64,000 nucleotides of DNA. Source: Chlorops oryzae. Its lineage: Eukaryota; Arthropoda; Insecta; Diptera; Chloropidae. Each line of letters opens with the position of its first letter. Position 1 is the first letter of the stretch. The translations under genes and the position numbers were made by a program. The notes below the pieces were generated by a model. It saw nothing but the letters and a program-made list of their open reading frames with translations, did not search any database and had not been told where the DNA came from. The stretch spans positions 20,375,985 through 20,439,984 of the forward strand of contig CM035807.1 of NCBI GenBank assembly GCA_020466095.1. The letters are read 5' to 3'. Below, one piece after another: positions 23,363 to 34,778 of this stretch.

Positions 23363-25626
23363 CGTACAATAACAAAAATCCTTTAGAACCACCAAAAACT
23401 GATTTTTTTCAAAATAAATTCACTTTCCACTAAAAAGAACCTTTCCCCGTAAATTTCAAATGTAACTAATATCAAGAAATTACTATAAAAAGTTTTTTTT
23501 TTGACAATAAAAAAAAAATTAAGCTCCTTTTCACTTCGATTAGACCACTCAAAATCGCCACACCTCTCAAATCGATGAACACATCTTTCAAAATAAACAA
23601 AATAAATCCACATTTTATGAATTGAAAGGTTATCTAAGCGATTACCTAATTTCTGGGGATTTTTTTTTTTTTATTTCTTTATTTTCTCTTCTTTGCTGCG
23701 TAGATATATGTTCATATCCTGGTTCAACGGAAGGCAACGTAAGTGTTCAAATGTCAAATGCCAAACGATTTCAGTAAAAAAGAATTTTAGATTTAAAAAA
23801 AATGGAACCAACCACACCCAATGATGACATTTCGCACTGGGTGTGGCTCAAAGATTTGCCAGTACGAAATAAGTACGTTATGTGTCTGAATGTGTTGTGT
23901 GTGTGTTGCGAGTTCTTTTCTAACATTGAATACAAGCTTTCAAGCTGAGCTAGAGAAGCCGAAGTCGAATGCGATTTAACTTATGACTTTCCCAGTTAAG
24001 TTAAAGTTCGAGACACAAGCAGAAAAGGCTTTTTTTTCTTATAAGTACATAAATCATACAATTCGGACAACTTAAACACGTACGCCAAGAAATCATCATA
24101 ATAACTTCCTGCATTAGTGCGATTTATTATAAGCATATGCAGTTAGAATTTACTTCGGGCTTCTTGGGACCCACTACTGCAGGCTGCCAACAAAGCAACA
24201 AATATGAGAGGATTTTTTTTATTTTTATTTTGTATTTTCAATTGCAATGGAGACGTAAAAGAATCGTTGAAGATCCAAAATTAATTCGTAATCAAAAAAA
24301 AAAAAAAATTAAGTACTTCTCCCGGCAAATGAGTTAATCCTCAACGAAATGTGCAAAAGTTATTATGCTGACGACTTGTTTGACCATAAGAGAACTACCA
24401 TAAAAAAGAAAATAAAAATACAAATAAAAATTAAAATAAAAATGAAAATATAAAAATAACAAATAAATGAAAAATAAATTTTCACTTACATCATGTTGCG
24501 TTCATCAGGCAATCGGCCGACAGGCAACTTTGGTTAAAGGTTAACGCTCAGCAATAAAAGGAAATCTCAGCAATTCATCGTTCAATCGATTGATCAATAA
24601 ACTTACGCACGCCTCGATTGCTGTTGCTCTTGGTGGAGGTGCGGCAACGGCAGCAGCAACAGCAACAAGCAGCAGCAATTGCTGCATAGACAGACAGCGC
24701 AACACAAAATCCATTTGTTGCATACAAATTGGTAATGTTCATTGTTGATATTGTTGCCAATGTTGTACGTACAAGGTATGTACATTCAACAAACTCTCTT
24801 TGTTTTGGCTTTTCTCGTTTTGCTTCGCCACGCAAGGAGCCAAAGGAGTATGTTAAGAAGAAACATCGAAATTTGAATGTTATCGGCAAGACGTCATTAT
24901 CGGCATTGTCAATAATTGCATACGCACGTGCGTAAGTCTCCTAAAAAAAAAAAACAGAAATGGTCGTTTTGAGGCATTTATTGTTATCACGGGCTCATGA
25001 AAATGACTATTGACATGACAGCTAAATGAAGGTTGGGCAAAGACTGTTTCTACGAAATAACGAGGGCGACTATATATGTACGTATTATGGGCCAGCAATG
25101 TGGGTATGTCACGGCAACAAGTTTATCGAATTTTTCTGACAATAAACAGAAGGAAAAAAAATTCAAATGATCGATAGATTTGCGTTGTTAATCTTAAATG
25201 GAAAATTGAATTGAAGTCTTTAGTCGCCAATGGGGGGTTTGTCTTTTCACAATTAATGTCATCATATGGGAATACCTAGTATTCTAAGAATTCTTGGTTG
25301 AAGCGAAAGGAACATGGTTAACAAATTTTGGTTTGCATGGATACCTTCTTAACTGGTCCGGCGAGAGATATTAGAGGATCCAAAGCGACACAAAAATTGA
25401 CCCACAAAATCAAAAAAGATTATTAGTCTCTGATGGCTATGTCCTTTGTATTGAGATCCCTTTTGGACAGGAACCCCCAGCTTCAAAACAAAATTGTTCC
25501 CAAGCTAAAAAAAATGTCATCCTTGCAAAGAACAGCCTCCTCAATTTGATTCTTGCCAAAGAGATCATGACGCAAGGGGTAGCCTACTTCACTTTCTCCA
25601 GAAACCTCTCAAAAGGACTGTCTTCA
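23363..25626. other. Gene-free DNA
   Basis: No gene is supported. A (CAG/CAA)n stretch lies at 24647-24690. Overlapping frames on both strands around it (Gln, Ala, Cys or Leu runs) are produced by the repeat. Confidence 0.5.
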
Positions 25627-26480
25627 AAAGAAGACCCAAGAGAAGACCTAAGAGAAGACCCAAGAGAAGACCCAAGAGAAGACCCAAGAGAAGACCCAAG
25701 AGAAGACCCAAGAGAAGACCCAAGAGAAGACCCAAGAGAAGACCCAAAAGAAGACCCAAGAGAAGACCCAAGAGAAGACCCAAGAGCAAGACCCAAGAGA
25801 AGACCCAGAGAAGACCCAAGAGAGACCCAGAGAAGACCCAAGAAGAAGACCCAAGAGAAGACCCAAGAGAAGACCCAAGAGAAGACCCAAGAGAAGACCC
25901 AAGAGAAGACCCAAGAGAAGACCCAAGAGAAGACCCAAGAGAAGACCCAAGAGAAGACCCAAGAGAAGACCCAAGAGAAGACCCAAGAGAAGACCCAAGA
26001 GAAGACCCAAGAGAAGACCCAAGAGAAGACCCAGAGAGACCCAAGAGAACCAGAGAGGACCCAAGAGAAGACCCAAGAGAAGACCCAAGAGAAGACCCAA
26101 GAGAAGACCGCAAGAGAAGACCCAAGAGAAGACCCAAGAGAAGACCCAAGAGAAGACCCAAGAGAAGACCCAAGAGAAAGACCAAAGAGAAGATCCAAGA
26201 GAAGACCAAGAGAAGACCCAAGAGAAGACCCAAGAGAAGACCCAAGAGAAGACCCAAGAGAAGACCCAAGAGAAGACCCAAGAGAAGACCCAAGAGAAGA
26301 CCGCAGAGAAGACCCAAGAGAAGACCCAAGAGAAGACCCAAGAGAAGACCCAAGAGAAGACCCAAGAGAAGACCCAAGAGAAGACCCAAGAGAAGACCCA
26401 AGAGAAGACCCAAGAGAAGACCCAAGAGAAGACCCAAGAGAAGACCCAAGAGAAGAGCCCAAGAGAAGACCCAAGAGAAA
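25627..26480. repeat. 12-bp minisatellite (GACCCAAGAGAA)n, about 70 units
   Basis: About 850 bp consist of the 12-mer GACCCAAGAGAA with occasional substitutions and 1-2 base indels, for example near 25788-25850, 26027-26055, 26105-26115 and 26170-26210. Because the unit is a multiple of three and free of stop codons, several frames on both strands stay open for 300 or more codons. The + strand frames read as Asp-Pro-Arg-Glu or Lys-Thr-Gln-Glu repeats, and the indels switch between them without creating stops. No promoter, splice or domain context supports translation, so I call it a satellite array. Confidence 0.95.
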
Positions 26481-29011
26481 AACATATGCCATTTGGAGAA
26501 AGTAATGAAGAATCCAATTGAGAAGAGTGATTTCTCAGATTGGTTGATTTGTACCAGGAGACAATTGAAAGCATTGTAGAGAAAAACTGATCTAATGAGC
26601 TTTCGAAATCCCGGCTTCATTAAATCATTTTCACCTCATGAGAAACTTACCACTACAATTTTAGATTCAGACGGACAATGCACTCTTCAGAAGAAATCGC
26701 CTCAATATTTAACGACCTGACACCTGTACAATTAAATGTGACAGACGTCCGACTTAATTTTCTTTTTAGATCTCAACTAGAATATTCGCACCGGCCGAAC
26801 GATGCTTGAGACGCGAAACACCGCCAAAAGCACTTTTACCGCATCGAGCCTCACTTCGAGAACACTTCCTTCGAGCATCATTCGCCCATTAAACTGATAT
26901 AATGCCGGCTTATTTCGCTGCGCCTCCTTATAGATTTGATACAAACGTCATGGCGAAAAGACGCTCGGATAGATGGGCCTGGTGCCTGGTGTGGCGTTGT
27001 CTTCCCCTAGAAGTCGTAACTTCACACGTTAGCGATTTTCTTTTTTTTTTCTTTTTCATGACGTGCGTTAAGAGAGACGCAAAGTCAATACGATTTGATG
27101 CGTGCGTCTGAATGGCGTACATATCATTTCATTAGACATGTGATAATCCAAGTCAAAAGTTGCCTCTTTAACTTGTATCGCCGCGGACGCAATCAAAAGG
27201 GCAGCAAAATAGGGAAAAATAACAAGAAGTGATGAGAACATCAAACAAGAAATTCAAGCAAGCAGTTGAGCCTCTCTTTATAATTCATTTTTTTTCCTCT
27301 TTCAATTCAATGATTATGAGTTATAGCGCTGAGTGTTTATAAATAATTTTTTGAGCATACAGTAGATCCTCGAAATTGTTGGCAGCCATTTCTGGATGCG
27401 TGATAATAGCTTGAGCAGTTGTTGGGAAGGGATACATATTTTTTTTTTATCCATTGCTTAAATTGACCTTCTTACTTACGCTATGCTCCGAAGGTTTTAC
27501 CCTCAGATCAATAAGTTAAAAATAGCCTCACAAAAAGGTATTTTCTTAAATAGAATTTTTATTTGTATAGAGGTTTTGACTTCCCGTATGGTTAAAGTGG
27601 AACTTCTGACCGACATAATAACATAATTCTGGTTGGAATTGTTACCCTATATTTTTTAACGGTTTTTAATTTCGATAACGAGGTCTGAAGGGTCAAAGAA
27701 AGAGAGCACAAAATCTTTTCCCGATTTTTTTTTAAAGAACTCCAAGAGGGGTCCATCATACCATTGTTATATGTAGGTCTAGCTTAACCGAGGCCTCTAG
27801 CCAAACCTGCACCAGCGGGTTGATCAGGTATTCGATCAAAATGATAGGGAAGTGACCATACGACGTCAACATAGTTTCAATATGTTACTGTGGAAAGCAG
27901 GAGCCCCTAAATAAATTTGTACAGGTACTTTCTGGTCTTGGAACCGCTACCTTGTAGGAGTTTCTCGAGGCCTCTGGAAATATAAGAGAGAATATCTCCT
28001 CTATCTCGACCAAGGGTTCCGATACCATCAGTGCCCACTTTGAAGGTGAAACTGAGCCACTGTAAGAGCGCATCCAGTCGTTCTACTGGGGACGTATTTA
28101 ATACGACCTCCGGGATAGTACCCACGTAGGACTTTTTGACAGTAAGCCATTAAAATCAGGCACGGCGTAGTACACTCAAGCCCCTCACCAAAGTTCTCTA
28201 AATGGTGAGTTCAATTCATTTATGACAAGTTCATTTTTATTGCAGATCAAATTCTGTGGTTTTTAGTAACCCCAATGACCTGAATATTCCAAAAATGAAT
28301 TCTCTGAAAAAAGCCAAAAATTAATTGATCCAACCAAGGAGATTCGAAAACTTTATTATTTCCGGAATTGGTAAGATTGGTAAGATTGGACATTGAACCT
28401 AGAGCATTGTAATTATAATTGTTGACGCTTCGAGGCTCATCCACTTGTTTAGGACTCACTACACTAGCAGACGCTACCATAAACTATTACTTTTACCCCA
28501 TTTAGAGTCCCAATTTTTAATTTTTTTTCAAAATATTTGATCCAAAAATGTAAAGCTTTGGGGGGAAAAATTTGTCTTCAACTCTTTTCCGTATTCCAAA
28601 AAATTCTACTTTCACTCTTTGCTGTCGTTTTCCTCATTCGATAATCGCGAAAATGAAATCTTACACATTTTGCCAGGCTTGTTCGAGCGTGGTTACTCAG
28701 AGAGTTACTCAATGGCTGTGAAGAGGTTATTAAACACGCTTTTCCAACAAGTTAATTAGTTAATATTAATAGCGAAAGCCGTCGTTATTGCTGCTTTATG
28801 AGGAGAAAAAAAACCATGTGCAGAGCGTCGTGGTATGTGGGGTTTGGGGTTGGAAGAAGCTTGCACCTAACAATGAGAAAAGTGGTTGGCATTATAAATT
28901 AACAATAACTTTTTTAAAGCTTTCTGCAATATGAAAATTACCGCGATTCGCAAGTCTAAGTGGCAGGTTTCGTCTTAAGGCTCAGTTAGTCGGGACTTAA
29001 GACTAATTTAT
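26481..29011. other. Gene-free DNA
   Basis: No convincing gene. Around 27890-28125 the - strand has overlapping frames of 62-72 codons with less biased composition than their surroundings, but I recognise no domain. Poly(T) occurs at 27041-27050 and 27441-27450. Confidence 0.45.
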
Positions 29012-29015
29012 TTAA

Positions 29016-29963
29016 CCCTTTAATGCTCGACTTTGCAACCACATGGAAGCGTCCCGTCTTGTTTTGGTTCAGGACTATGAAGTTGATAACATACAAAATG
29101 TTTGATTGATTTAAAATGATTTTACAAGTTTCTGATTGAAAATTACAGCATTGCCATTTTAGTCGCAAGGTTAGTCTTAGTAGTTGTCGATTTTGGACTA
29201 ATTTATTTAACTTAATGAGATGACTTTATAGAATCCCTCTTTTTTTTTTCAGTGATAAAGTAAATCTGATTTCGAGCACTTTTTGTAGATTTGAAGTACA
29301 AAAATTAACCATAATTCAAAGGAAGTCTTAAAATTTTCGATTTTGATAGGTTGTTCAAAAATGCTTTTAGGAACTGTTTTTGTTTGTTAAAGTAAATTTG
29401 ATTTCGATGCAACTTTTGTAGATTTGATATACAAAAACAGCAAAACAAGCAGTGTGCTAAAAATTTGCAATTGTCATAAGTTGCGTTACAAAAAAAGTTC
29501 TAGTGACTAAATATTTGCACTGCAGAATTTGCACTGTTGCTATGAATACCACTAGTATTTCAATCCAAATTAAAATGCAGTCATCAAAGGCAAGGGCGTA
29601 CCGAGAGAAAGAGTGCTTTGGCAGCGCTTATATTTATCACAGTGGTATAGTGAGTACAACTAGTCTAGTTTGGGTATAGTTCCAAACTGGTCCAAAAAGG
29701 ACTAGTTGTAGTCAGTTTTTTGAAAAAGTTTTAGTGTCAAAATTCTTAGAATTTTTCACTTATTCTATATATAAATTTTCATCGAAATCGGACGTCATGA
29801 ATTTTTCGGATTTTTTGGGTTTTTGGTTCAAAACTCTCTAAATTTCTTCTTGCCCCCCCAATTTTTTTTTCGGTTAATGTCTTATAATTGCTCAATATAC
29901 CACTGTGGCAAATATAAGCGCTACCAAAGCACTCTTTCTCTCGGTACGACCTTGATCAAAGGG
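29016..29963. mobile_element. TTAA-flanked element (piggyBac-like) carrying a nested hAT MITE
   Basis: The outer ends are CCCTTTAATG (29016) and CATCAAAGGG (ending 29963; reverse complement CCCTTTGATG), each bordered by TTAA (29012-29015 and 29964-29967). TTAA target sites with CCC...GGG ends characterise piggyBac-type transposons. The interior has a diverged direct repeat of about 130 bp (AAAGTAAAT(C/T)TGATTTCGA near 29258 and 29391). The 29591-29954 hAT MITE landed a few bases from the right end. Without it the element is roughly 575 bp. No coding sequence remains. Confidence 0.65.
29591..29954. mobile_element. 364-bp hAT-like MITE with ~60-bp TIRs
   Basis: It starts CAAGGGCGTACCGAGAG and ends CTCTCGGTACGACCTTG. 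The inverted match extends inward about 60 bp to GTGGTATA on the left and TATACCAC on the right, with only a few mismatches. A perfect 8-bp target duplication ATCAAAGG flanks it (29583-29590 and 29955-29962). Eight-base duplication and CAAGG termini support hAT. It has no coding capacity, and such long TIRs could fold into a large hairpin. Confidence 0.85.
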
Positions 29964-29990
29964 TTAATTTTATGAATCGGCTGACCTGGT

Positions 29991-30180
29991 TTGAGGGTGA
30001 CACACTTAGGTAGCAAATGGGCCCGTTGTGATACCACGAAAAATGGGGAAACAAAGAAAAACAGAAACTGAAAAAACGATACAAACTCTATGGCCTCAGC
30101 TGGGAGTCGAACCCAGGGCCTCTCGCTACGTAAATTGGCATCTCAGCCCACTGCGGCACAGAGGCCAACTTCTTCTGACA
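29991..30180 (-). mobile_element. tRNA-derived SINE, copy B
   Basis: The - strand carries a perfect B-box match GGTTCGACTCC within CCTGGGTTCGACTCCCAG and an A-box-like GGGCTGAGATGCC about 35 bp upstream. The body matches copy A at 20125-20300, including GGTATCACAA and the CCCATTTTTCGTGG region. It lies 24 bp from the edge of the 29016-29963 element. The family is unnamed to me. Confidence 0.75.
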
Positions 30181-30219
30181 TAAGCCATATCGAATTCTTT
30201 TTCAATTAAGAATCCTTAA

Positions 30220-30458
30220 CCCTTTCTACCCGGCTTTCAAATTGAAATTTTTTAAGATCAAATCTTTGATTCGAGGACTGCCATTTAGGTATTTCAAAAT
30301 TATCAGTGAATGAAAATCTGAGAAACGACAATTGGGTGACTTATAGGGTGGAGGTACGCCAACATACCATCCTGGATGCTATGTGGTACAAATGTGTACC
30401 AACCGTTCAGAGATTTAAACTTTTTGTAGTACATATTAAATCATCCGGATCGAAAGGG
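30220..30458. mobile_element. 239-bp TTAA-flanked MITE
   Basis: Ends CCCTTTCTACCCGG and, in reverse complement, CCCTTTCGATCCGG are bordered by TTAA (30216-30219 and 30459-30462). The TTAA target suggests the piggyBac superfamily. No open frame of note. The terminal sequence differs from the 151-bp family at 52324 and 58841, so this is a separate family. Confidence 0.7.
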
Positions 30459-30462
30459 TTAA

Positions 30463-32560
30463 ATCATTTGACTTACGTTCAGTGAAAACTAATTGAGCCT
30501 TTAGCCGCCGTTCGATTCAGAGTACCCCGTCTCTTGGTGCAATGCAAAAATTTGCATTGCATGTGGCATGCAGCGATCTCCGCGCTGAAAATGAATGTTG
30601 TGGCTCATTGGCAAAACGTTGAGATGTTGTAAACGCTTTTTATCATACAAAAGCATTTTGTCGCCGTTGATGTTGCTTTTATAAAGTAAATTAACGTTAT
30701 CGGCTTTTTAACACTTTCCTTTCACGATTGAAATCGTCTTTTGGCTTTCGATGGGTATGCGTGTCTTTTTTTCTCCTTCCTCCTTCCTCCTTACATTTTC
30801 CATTTTCCTTTCTGCCATTTGCCGTTTTCTGTTTGCAAATTAACGTTAATGATTCGCATCAAAATGTTGCTGCATTTGCACCAATCGTTGCAATTAATCT
30901 CGGTGCTTTCTTTCGCCCCATAAGCTGCAGCATTGCGAGAGAGCGCTTCTTAAATGCTTTCGAAGGGGAAGATAGAAAAACGCAGCATTACGATTCGAAA
31001 AGTAATTCAATTTCTGAGCTTACGTAAACCATTGACTATAGAGGAAAACACACGATTTTCCGGCATAAAATGAAACAATAAAAAAAACAATAAAACTAAT
31101 GCGAGTGAAAACTGAGAAAATTTGATTTGTTTTTGCGAAATTATTTTTTTATTGCCTTTCTTCGAATTTGATTGCCCAAAATTGATGACCATAAACTCAT
31201 CGAGTATATGACCAAATAACACCTTCCACTTTTCAATTCAGTCAGCAGTCGGCTGTAATGATTTGATGGGGGAAAAACAAGGAAATTAGTTTTTTAATTC
31301 TCTTCGATTTTTATTGAAAATCATTAAAAGAAAACAAGCGGATAAGAGGATGTTCGCCATGCTAGAGAAAAATTGGTAATTGCTTGCTTTATTTTTTTTT
31401 TTTAATTGGCGGAAACAAAACATTTTCGACTTTCTTTTTACACCTACAATGTTTATAGTGCATTAAGATAATTTTTTTTTTTTTTAATTTTTCCATTTCC
31501 GTATTGTGTTTTTCGGCATTTTAATGCTTTTTTAATTATTTATTTTTTCAATTTACCGAAATCTGTTCATCGTTTTCTCAATAGGCAATCCCAAACGAAA
31601 GATTTCAGTTGTTTCTTTAACTTCAAATGGGCAAAATTAGTCTTGACTGAACGTGATCTATTAACTCGTTTTCTGGACCCTTAAGGCATGTAAAGTGTTC
31701 AGTAAATGCCATCTGATTCATTAAGCTAAGTCAAATGGGTTCCAGTCAAGACTAATTGAGACTTCAAACCCCTTTTCAAACTACTAATAAGGACATCCTG
31801 ACGCTTTATCTCCCAAGAAATCTCCTTCCATTCAGCAGTTATAATATAAGAATTCTTTACAGCTACACCTCTTTTTTTTCATTCCTCTAAGCGCCTTATA
31901 TCCGGATCAAAGCCTGGGTAATCTCCTTTCGATACAATTTTTCGATATTTTTTCATATCCCCCTGACATAAGCTCTAATAGGCTACTTAATATTATCTGA
32001 TATAATATACCCATCTCTTTTAAAAGCATCCAGGGAACTTAAAGAAAGTAGCTCCTAATACCAGAGCAACTTCATCACAAGCAGAGCTATTATCTATTCT
32101 CTGAATATTCTCAAAGTATCCAGAGTTGCCTTATAACGCTTCTCTTCTTTTATTCTTCACACAATCCTCGAAAGGGCCTGGTTATAGGTTAAAAATCTGA
32201 ACTCAAAATGAGAATTCCATGATTGATCTTACTGAATAGACAATTCTTGGGTTCTAGAGACTGCAATCAGAAATTCTCAGGGGTGTCACAGAATCCGATA
32301 CCTGACAGAATCGGAATTAAAACCGATCGAAATTTTCAACAGAGTTTCCAAATTTTGCCGTTTTTGGTTTTGAATAGGTTCTTAGTTGCACAGAACCCAA
32401 TTTTATCCGGCTGTCTATCAGCTATATATGAAAATTCAGTCGACTAAAATCCAAAATAATAAATAATAATAATATTTTTTTAAAAATTTTTAATAATTCT
32501 CAGTCACTTTATGATTTCACAATTATAAAACATATTCGATAAATAAATAAAGGCCCTAAG
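30463..32560. other. Gene-free DNA
   Basis: No supported gene. Poly(T) is present at 31389-31403 and 31471-31485. The 30728-31027 frame is Phe/Ser-rich from CTTCC repeats and has no domain. Confidence 0.5.
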
Positions 32561-32840
32561 ACACACCGAAGATCATATAGGACCATATATTACTATATAT
32601 GTCACTCTCAGAGATATTGCGCGGGACGTTTCGCGCCAGTTAGAAAGAGATGTTACTCGGCAGGCAAAAAAAGAGCGAGAGAGAAATACTTTTGGTGAGT
32701 ACCTAAGAGAAAAATGCTCATTTTTGTGGGTACCCAAGACCGTGGTGGGTACCCAAGACTGTGTTGAAAAGAGCCAAAATAGAAACGGCTCCTGAGTGAC
32801 ATATATAGTTATATATGTATAGGACTATAGGTCGACGTCG
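32561..32840. mobile_element. Inverted-repeat element (~275 bp)
   Basis: Left arm about 32567-32605 and right arm about 32796-32838 are imperfect inverted copies, sharing TATAGGAC near the outside and ACTATATATGTCAC at the inside. The loop contains the near-palindrome GCGCGGGACGTTTCGCGCC (32619-32637), a GAGCGAGAGAG stretch, and GTGGGTACCCAAGA repeated twice (about 32718 and 32736). It is consistent with a foldback or MITE element; target duplication not identified. Confidence 0.5.
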
Positions 32841-33931
32841 AAAAGGCTCTGCCGCGATGGGGAAATACACCATTTAGCAGGTATAGGAAATTCAACAAAT
32901 TCGAGAAATTCACCAGAAAGCTACCAACAACAATAGGTACAAAATTATGATGCCACTTGCAAGAAAAATATCTAAGAAACACAGCGTCGGTTCGGGTTTT
33001 TTATATAGCTTTAAAAGTTATAATTGAAGTTTAAATAAATGTATTACGGTGTGTTTTTGCTTAATGTGCACGAATTTTTCATTTTGTATTAAATTGACAT
33101 ACATTTTTGACTACGGCTACGAATTTGATTGTACATAGAATTTAGTATTTTTGCTGAAACAGTGTGATCAAAAAGTTATGTGCACAAGGTAGGACTAAAA
33201 GAACAATTTCTATTTCTCCTTAATATTGAAAATCCTTGATTAGTTTTATGTTTTTCAAGCTTTTCATGGCATTTTATGAGTTTGGTAGATATTTTATATG
33301 TAATGTACTCGAAAATCTCCCAAAATTAAAAATAAAAGTGGCAATGCATTTCACCACAGCAGAGCCAATGATTTCGCTGCCATGGCATGCTTCTCTTTTC
33401 CTCATGCTATATGCCTATGTTGAAACAGCGTAGCTCTAACACATTGCAGAGATTAGGAAGAAGAGTTAGACGAGCAATAATCGCAAAGCGCCTCAAATTG
33501 TACCAAACGGTGCCCAAAACAATACAAAGATCTATGCTTCCTCGCTTTGGACTTTCCATTCGAGCTTTTTATCCATTGATAAACATTTTTTTTTTTTTTT
33601 TTTAAAGAAGTTCACCACTCACTGATGCTACTCTACGATTCAAAAGAAAAATTGTTTTGAGCACTCCAAATAAAATTCTTAAGCCGAAAATTTTCTATCA
33701 TTCCATGTCTTAAATGTTATTTTTTCTCAAAGCTTCTATACGAAAGTCCTTGTTTAAAAAAAAAAAAATCAAATTTCTGCATGAGAAACTATTCCATATA
33801 AATTCGAAATTCTTCTCTACGTAAAATACATTGAAAAGTCTTCAGTCATTTTAAAAGAATCTAGTGCCAAACTTTCTTTTTTTTTTATATGCATTAACTT
33901 TCGTTTGAGTGTGTTGCCATATACCTACATA
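32841..33931. other. Upstream region of the cofilin gene
   Basis: This is A+T-rich with poly(T) at 33588-33603 and poly(A) near 33757. The 300 bp before the cofilin start include TTTTTTTATATGCATT at 33878-33893, a possible TATA-like stretch about 45 bp upstream of the ATG. I cannot place the transcription start. Confidence 0.4.
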
Positions 33932-34366
33932 ATGTCTGTCACGGAGCTGAGTAAGTTCGCATTCGAGGAGATCAGAAAGGATAAGAAATATCGGTATGCA
34001 ATATTCGCAATAAATGGCGCAAATGAAATCGATTTGGAAGTGGTCGGCCATCGTGACAGTGACTATGAGACATTCGTGATGGACATTCAAAGATGTGGAC
34101 CGACCGGGTGTCGCTATGGGATTTTCGATTTCGAGTACTGGCATCAGTGTGAGGGTGCACCCGATCTGGCCAAGAAGGAGAGATTACTGCTATTGTCATG
34201 GTGTCCGTATACGGCGGTATCGAAAAGTAAAATTCTCTATTCAAGTCTATTGGGAATATTGAAGAAGACATTGGATGGAATACACTATTGTATACAGGCG
34301 ACTGAATTGAGTGAGGCGTCTCGGGAAGCTGTCGAGGAGAAATTACGTGCTTCCGAATATTATTGA
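33932..34366 (+). CDS. ADF/cofilin family actin-depolymerising factor, intronless
   Basis: The protein binds actin monomers and filaments and promotes filament severing and turnover in the cytoplasm. The ATG at 33932 opens a 144-aa frame that covers one complete ADF-H domain and nothing else, close to the usual 145-150 aa of insect cofilins. Visible family landmarks are the basic KDKK-YRY segment (residues 16-22), CGPTGCRYGIFDFEY (55-69), the actin-binding helix region SWCPYTAVSKSKILYSS (89-105), and the C-terminal EASREAVEEKLRAS. Ser2 could be the regulatory LIM-kinase site if the initiator Met is removed. The frame has no intron, whereas canonical fly twinstar has introns, so this is probably the second cofilin-like gene known in flies or a retrocopy. 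The frame is intact. A purine at -3 favours the start, and AATAAA follows at 34409. Confidence 0.93.
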   Translation: MSVTELSKFAFEEIRKDKKYRYAIFAINGANEIDLEVVGHRDSDYETFVMDIQRCGPTGCRYGIFDFEYWHQCEGAPDLAKKERLLLLSWCPYTAVSKSKILYSSLLGILKKTLDGIHYCIQATELSEASREAVEEKLRASEYY

Positions 34367-34408
34367 GAATATGAGCGATCGAAGAGAATATTGTGAGAAT
34401 ATGTGAGG

Positions 34409-34414
34409 AATAAA
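34409..34414 (+). other. Polyadenylation signal of the cofilin gene
   Basis: AATAAA lies 43 bp after the stop codon on the coding strand, a typical distance for a short fly 3' UTR. Confidence 0.6.
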
Positions 34415-34549
34415 GAAAATCTCTAAATGAATCCATGAATCCAGTGGAGTGTGCAATAGAGGGGTGCGCATTGTTTTTAGGGCCCCAAAACCCCCCCATC
34501 CAAAATTCAACTAACAAAAATATACCCAGGAAATTAGTAGTGATACATA

Positions 34550-34778
34550 CAGCCCGATTTTGAATATTCCCGGGGAACGAATTCCAGGGGAATTTACTCT
34601 TCTCGAGAGTAAACTTCTTCTTTTTCAAATATTTGGGGGAATAAATTTAATGGGGAATGGGTATTTGACCCAAACCCATAATTTTCCTTTCCCTATTTAT
34701 TTAAAAAAGGAGAATTTCGTCTCCAGAAAATTAAATTCCCCGTGAACTCGTTACCCGGGAAAATTCAGAATCGGGCTG
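34550..34778. mobile_element. 229-bp MITE with 26-bp TIRs downstream of cofilin
   Basis: Ends CAGCCCGATTTTGAAT...CCCGGG on the left and CCCGGG...ATTCAGAATCGGGCTG on the right are inverted over about 26 bp with two or three mismatches. Within it are further self-complementary pieces (TTACTCT/AGAGTAA around CTCGAG). ATA borders both sides, which may be a 3-bp target duplication, but this is too short to assign a superfamily. Confidence 0.7.

Noticed and set aside
25546..26620. Frames of 300-343 codons on both strands across 25.6-26.5 kb
   Set aside because: They are produced by a 12-bp stop-free repeat. The reading switches among repeat frames after indels, and the opposite strand is equally open.
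33905..33931. Upstream non-ATG extension of the cofilin frame
   Set aside because: It would need a TTG start. The ATG at 33932 has a purine at -3 and gives the expected cofilin N-terminus.
33972..34628. 218-codon - strand frame opposite cofilin
   Set aside because: It is the antisense shadow of the cofilin coding sequence and the downstream element, with no own similarity.
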